From NCBI GenBank assembly GCA_905182025.1, contig CAJJAA010000033.1:1-47302 (forward strand): a stretch of DNA of 47,302 nt, in the 5' to 3' direction. The notes below the pieces were generated by a model, which searched no databases, was not told the origin of the DNA, and saw nothing but the letters and a program-made list of their open reading frames with translations. A program made the translations under genes and the position numbers. Source of the stretch: an uncultured OM182 clade bacterium. GTDB taxonomy: Bacteria; Pseudomonadota; Gammaproteobacteria; Pseudomonadales; Azotimanducaceae. Shown in pieces: positions 43,750 to 47,302 of the stretch (position 1 is the stretch's first letter; every line of letters starts with the position of its first letter).

Positions 43750-44451
43750 TCAAACGTTAGCTTTATCTTTAACGACAACATCACCGGGCGCTGTCCAATG
43801 CCCGGTAATCCAACGTACCAGCAAATACACGACGGGTGTGTCGATTGCGGTCAGCACTATTTTCACCAAATAAGTACCAACAATCAGTAATGGCAGGACT
43901 TCGTTCGGCAATACACCGTAAAAGGCAATCGTGTAAAAAATTGTCGTGTCGAGAAGTTGAGAGAATGCGGTTGAGAGATTATTACGTAACCACAGACCTT
44001 TTTGCCCCGTCATCTGCTTAATTTTTTCAAATACAAATATGTCCATCAATTGGGCAACGCAGGTCGCTGACAAGGATGCCAGAATCATCCGATCTGCGGT
44101 CGAGAAAATACTATTATAGGCTTCATTCAATGGCCAATCGGGCGCGCCGGGCAGTCGCGTGCCAATCATGTAAAAGGCGGTTGCTATCAGAAATACACTA
44201 ACACCTAGATAGACCATCAATCGTGCGCGAGCAGCGCCCCATACTTCTGCGACCACATCGGTACAGGGAAAGGTAATCGCATGCATAAACGCACCAAAAC
44301 TAAACGCCAGCATACCTAAACCGAAATCACTGAGATCCAGCGGAATAAGTTTCGGCGTCAGCCCCGGAAGAATGCCCCAGGCGCCAACATAAATACCCAA
44401 TAGGATGTGAAATTTGGTCTCGGAGATACCTTTTATTGAACCTGCATCCAT
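43750..44451 (-). CDS. yhhQ: Queuosine precursor transporter (YhhQ/DUF165, VUT family)
   Basis: A 233-aa inner-membrane protein with about six helices. Family signatures: PCTDVVAEVWGAARAR, DRMILASLSATCVAQLMDIF, the WLRNNLSTAFSQLLDTTIFY segment, and the C-terminal YLVKIVLTAIDTPVVYLL. YhhQ imports preQ0/preQ1 for queuosine tRNA modification. Start ATG 44451 is used rather than a TTG one codon upstream. I looked for a preQ1 riboswitch before the gene and saw no convincing one. It is divergent from the amidohydrolase gene. Confidence 0.9.
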   Translation of the reverse strand: MDAGSIKGISETKFHILLGIYVGAWGILPGLTPKLIPLDLSDFGLGMLAFSFGAFMHAITFPCTDVVAEVWGAARARLMVYLGVSVFLIATAFYMIGTRLPGAPDWPLNEAYNSIFSTADRMILASLSATCVAQLMDIFVFEKIKQMTGQKGLWLRNNLSTAFSQLLDTTIFYTIAFYGVLPNEVLPLLIVGTYLVKIVLTAIDTPVVYLLVRWITGHWTAPGDVVVKDKANV

Positions 44452-44581
44452 CAATATTCTTCGTGTATGTTAAATAATTACTATACAGGCAAGGGGCGGA
44501 TCAACGACACTTAATTCACATGCCTCGGGCACGGTATTTAACAACGATTCGACCCCGGATCACTTTATTTTTGGAAACAAA

Positions 44582-45955
44582 ATGACAGCAACACTCTACA
44601 TCGCCAACACGATTGTCACGATGAATGAAAAAAACGACATCCTTTCCGATGCCGGCATATTGGTAGAAGGTAATACAATCGTCGCGGTCGATGATGCAAC
44701 CCACCTAAAAGCCAGTTATCCAAATGCTGAAAAAGTTTTTTGTGATAACGCCCTACTGATGCCTGGTCTTGTCAACACGCATTGTCATTCCGGCTTGTTG
44801 AGGGGTACCGCCGAAGGGCTGCCTGTATGGGAGTGGCTACAACAATTCATTGATCCAATGCACAGAGTGCTGACCCCAGCTGAAGCGGAGCTCGCCTCTC
44901 GCCTTTGTTATGCTGAATCACTTTTATCTGGCACAACAACCATTGTTGATATGTGGCGACACATGGATGGCAGTGCGCGTGCAGCTGCTGATCTCGGCAT
45001 CCGCGCGATTATGGTGCCCTATGTTGCGGAACACCCTGATCATGACTATTTTGAAACGCTCGACAGTAACGAGGCGCTGATCAAACAATGGCATCAGACC
45101 AGCAATGACCGGATACACGTATGGGTCGGTCTCGAGCATATGTTCTATGCGCAAACACCTGCACTAAGCCGCATCGCCAACTTATGCAAAGAGTACCAGA
45201 CAGGTTTTCATACACACAGCAACGAGAGTCGGTTTGATGTTGAGAAAACACTCGAGCGACATCAAGCGCGTCCCATTCAAGTACTCGAGAGACTCGGCCT
45301 ACTTGAAGCAAACAACACCTTATTGGCACATTGCGTTTGGCTAGACGATGCGGAGATTCAAATTCTTGCTGACCGAAAAATCGGTGTCGCACACAACCCG
45401 ATTAGCAACATGAAGCTATCCTCAGGCGCAGCACGTGTCGAAGATATGCTAGCCAAAGGCATTGCAGTCGGGTTGGGTACAGATGGCGAGAAAGAAAATA
45501 ATAACTTGGATATGTTTGAAGAGTTAAAGACAGCATCGTTACTCGCAAAATTCAGCTCACTTGACGCCGCCGCGCTTGACGCCTGGTCAGTTTGCCGCAT
45601 GGGTACAATAAACGGGGCACGTGCTTTAGGTCTGGATAAACAGATTGGCTCGATCGAACCCGGAAAACGCGCTGATATCATTGCAGTGAACACGAACACG
45701 CCAAGAATGACGCCATTTATTGCGTCAGGAAAGTATCAAAACCTAAATCACAATCTCGTTCATGCGGTTCAAGGTGGCGATGTCCTGATGACGATTGTGA
45801 ATGGCGAAGTGCTGGTCAAAGATGGCAAGCTACTGAGCGCAGATCTTAATTCGATCATCTCAGACGCCAATGTCGCTATCGGACCCTTGTTAGCGCGCAG
45901 GGATGCTTGGATTAAAAAATCCGGCGTCAGCATTAATGAACTCAATCAGTCATAA
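44582..45955 (+). CDS. Amidohydrolase, TRZ/ATZ (cytosine/adenosine-type deaminase) family
   Basis: A 457-aa metal-dependent hydrolase of the ATZ/TRZ branch, which deaminates or dechlorinates heterocycles such as adenosine derivatives, cytosine or triazines. Metal ligands: His67 and His69 in NTHCHSG, His in FHTHSNES, His in LAHCVWL, and Asp in LGTDGEKENNNLD. The N-terminal and C-terminal beta-sandwich strands are both present (GILVEGNTIVAVDD; GSIEPGKRADIIAVN). The KENNN stretch is close to that of triazine hydrolases and S-adenosylhomocysteine deaminases, but the substrate is open. It is followed after 62 bp by an SDR gene. Confidence 0.9.
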   Translation: MTATLYIANTIVTMNEKNDILSDAGILVEGNTIVAVDDATHLKASYPNAEKVFCDNALLMPGLVNTHCHSGLLRGTAEGLPVWEWLQQFIDPMHRVLTPAEAELASRLCYAESLLSGTTTIVDMWRHMDGSARAAADLGIRAIMVPYVAEHPDHDYFETLDSNEALIKQWHQTSNDRIHVWVGLEHMFYAQTPALSRIANLCKEYQTGFHTHSNESRFDVEKTLERHQARPIQVLERLGLLEANNTLLAHCVWLDDAEIQILADRKIGVAHNPISNMKLSSGAARVEDMLAKGIAVGLGTDGEKENNNLDMFEELKTASLLAKFSSLDAAALDAWSVCRMGTINGARALGLDKQIGSIEPGKRADIIAVNTNTPRMTPFIASGKYQNLNHNLVHAVQGGDVLMTIVNGEVLVKDGKLLSADLNSIISDANVAIGPLLARRDAWIKKSGVSINELNQS

Positions 45956-46017
45956 ATACGCTATTTACAAGCCTTGATTCGTACGAGACTATCTAGCCAA
46001 TCAAATAGGAGAGCGAT

Positions 46018-46782
46018 ATGAAACCCGTATGTTTAGTCATAGGCGCAGGCGCCGGTATTGGAGGGACTGTTGGTAAACGCTTCGCACGAGAGGGTTACCA
46101 CAGTGTTTTATGTCGCCGAAGCAATGAAGAAGGCCTGCAAACGCTTGTTAAAGCAATAGAAGACGAAGGCGGCTCAGCGACCGGATTTATACTTAACGCA
46201 GTAGAAGATGGTGCCATTGAAAACCAGATCGCGACTATCGAAGCAGAGATCGGACCGATCGAGGTTGTTGTCTACAATCTTGGCGCACAAATAGGCAATC
46301 GCGCGTTAGAGGATACGAGTTATAAAGCCTTTGAAATGGGTTGGCGTATGGCAACCTTCGGACTATTTCGAACGGCATCTATCCTGTGTCCTTTAATGGA
46401 AAAGCGGGGCAAAGGCACTTTCCTCGTGACCTCTGCAACCTCCGCTATGCGAGGCAATGCTGGCCAACATTCACATGCCGCCGCCATGGGCGGTCGCCGT
46501 ATGCTGTGCCAATCTTTGAATGCACAATATGCATCGAAAGGTATACACGTCGCACACATTTTGGTGGATGGTGCGGTTGATGCGCCCGACACACTTGGCA
46601 AGATGCTTGGCAAAGAAGGCTTTCAAAAACTGAGAGAGACCCGCGGTATGGAAAATGATGGATTGATGCTGCCGGAAAAAATGGCAGACACCTATTTCCA
46701 CATAGCCCAACAACATCGTTCAGTCTGGACACATGAGCTCGACATGCGATCATTCACTGACCTAGCTTGGTGGAACCACTAA
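46018..46782 (+). CDS. Atypical SDR lacking the catalytic Tyr and Lys
   Basis: A 254-aa SDR-fold protein. The cofactor loop GAGAGIG is at 9-15. A YNLGAQ segment replaces the usual NNAG at about 86-91. The active-site Tyr-x-x-x-Lys is HAAAM at 153-157 in QHSHAAAMGGRRMLCQSL, so both catalytic residues are missing while the helix is kept. Ser139/Ser142 of the TSATSAM strand remain. It is either a non-catalytic NAD(P)-binding protein or uses a different chemistry. AGGAG precedes ATG 46018. It may be co-transcribed with the amidohydrolase gene 62 bp upstream. Confidence 0.85.
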   Translation: MKPVCLVIGAGAGIGGTVGKRFAREGYHSVLCRRSNEEGLQTLVKAIEDEGGSATGFILNAVEDGAIENQIATIEAEIGPIEVVVYNLGAQIGNRALEDTSYKAFEMGWRMATFGLFRTASILCPLMEKRGKGTFLVTSATSAMRGNAGQHSHAAAMGGRRMLCQSLNAQYASKGIHVAHILVDGAVDAPDTLGKMLGKEGFQKLRETRGMENDGLMLPEKMADTYFHIAQQHRSVWTHELDMRSFTDLAWWNH

Positions 46783-46865
46783 GCGGGCGAACGATCCGGC
46801 TAAACCATTCGTCAAACTGTTGTCTATACGATGGGCTAAGAGAGTCAAGTGATCGCTTCACAGCA

Positions 46866-47152
46866 TTATTCATCCTCATCCTTGCTTCGCTGGCGAGAGG
46901 CTAGCTTGTAAATCACCACGGATGAACGAATATCGCGGTCGAGCGCCGCCTGATGAACAACCTCATATATTCGAAGCAAGTCCTCATCTTTGACCTGCGG
47001 TACATTTGGATCATTCGACAATCAAGTGCAAGCATTTCAGCCTCTGCATCAACGCCAAAAAAGTTGCCTGAGTTACCAAAACCGAACACAAAAAGCGACG
47101 CAAGTAGCAACAAGCTCAAACCATATGAATAACCCTTTAATGAAGGGAACAT
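46866..47152 (-). pseudogene. Small membrane-anchored protein, one frameshift, unknown family
   Basis: From ATG 47152 the frame encodes MFPSLKGYSYGLSLLLLAS and FGFGNSGNFFGVDAEAEMLALDC, with one TM helix at about 10-27. Near 47010-47022 the sensible frame changes: the continuation DPNVPQVKDEDLLRIYEVVH, then QAALDRDIRSSVVIYKLASR and a DEDE end, stops at TAA 46866-46868. One missing base would join them into a protein of about 95 aa. Without correction the first frame runs into Arg-rich sequence (MRLFIRRRSTAIF) that looks non-native. Neither half matches a family I know. The remaining 150 bp to the window end show no supported gene. Confidence 0.5.
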
Positions 47153-47302
47153 GATTATGCCTGACACAATTTTATCACCCGCCATTTTAAGGACACTCGG
47201 GTGCGCGCATCGAATTGAACTTATACCCGACCTTAACCATTGATATTTCGTCAGCCACCCCAACCTCCTGACTACAATAAACTATTAGAGAAACCGAGAT
47301 GA

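Noticed and set aside
44455..44581. preQ1 riboswitch upstream of yhhQ
   Set aside because: No preQ1-I pseudoknot pattern (C-rich stem loop with A-rich tail) could be found by eye.
47299..47302. Start codon of a following plus-strand gene
   Set aside because: Only ATG and one base are visible at the window edge, so it cannot be supported.

Overview
The window looks like ordinary chromosome of a heterotrophic, probably marine, gammaproteobacterium, perhaps near Pseudomonadales/Cellvibrionales. The basis is the housekeeping families (YaeQ, DUF1415, YehS/DUF1456, CvfB, a PA4780-type RIO kinase, YhhQ) mixed with many acyl-CoA, amide and carnitine catabolic genes. This placement is inference from gene content. 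I saw no rRNA, tRNA, CRISPR, IS element, integrase or phage gene. No gene-free stretch exceeds 300 bases.

Layout. 1-3.6 kb: end of an unknown gene, two paralogous MFS transporters (the first broken by two one-base insertions) and DUF1415. 3.8-12.5 kb: penicillin-acylase-family hydrolase, TcuA-like flavoprotein, MscS channel, S9 peptidase, class II aldolase and a protein of unknown function. 12.7-21.4 kb: enoyl-CoA hydratase, a DedA-rhodanese fusion with an in-frame TGA at a normally cysteine position, a class III CoA-transferase, a glutathionyl-hydroquinone reductase, and an RND efflux adaptor/pump pair whose pump carries a frameshift. 21.5-32.2 kb: acyl-CoA dehydrogenase, DUF1254/DUF1214 protein, an unknown secreted Cys-rich protein, then a minus-strand catabolic run (two acyl-CoA dehydrogenases, SDR, amidase, 3-dehydrocarnitine cleavage enzyme, L-carnitine dehydrogenase). 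32.3-47.3 kb: nucleotidase lipoprotein, zinc-ribbon HEXXH membrane protein, alpha/beta hydrolase, CvfB, YehS with an ATT start, RIO kinase, diguanylate cyclase, lactonase-fold protein, TauD/TfdA dioxygenase, MBL hydrolase, YaeQ, YhhQ, amidohydrolase, atypical SDR and a small broken gene.

Three things stand out. (1) The DedA-rhodanese gene reads through TGA at 14381 into a perfect continuation of the rhodanese domain. A 17-nt hairpin with the geometry of a bacterial SECIS lies 15 nt downstream, so it is a candidate selenoprotein. (2) Five tandem arrays of 12-13 bp units sit at or just after gene ends. Each unit carries a stop codon at a fixed place (27 of 28 units, sense strand of the preceding gene). 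In four arrays the gene's own stop is the first unit. (3) Several genes depend on non-ATG starts, most notably an ATT start for the YehS-family gene with a well-placed Shine-Dalgarno.

Functionally, carnitine dehydrogenase and the cleavage enzyme would turn L-carnitine into a betaine unit plus acetoacetate. The neighbouring acyl-CoA dehydrogenases, hydratase and CoA-transferase fit growth on short carboxylic acids and amides. Four single-base indels disrupt otherwise intact-looking genes; raw reads are needed to tell assembly errors from real decay.
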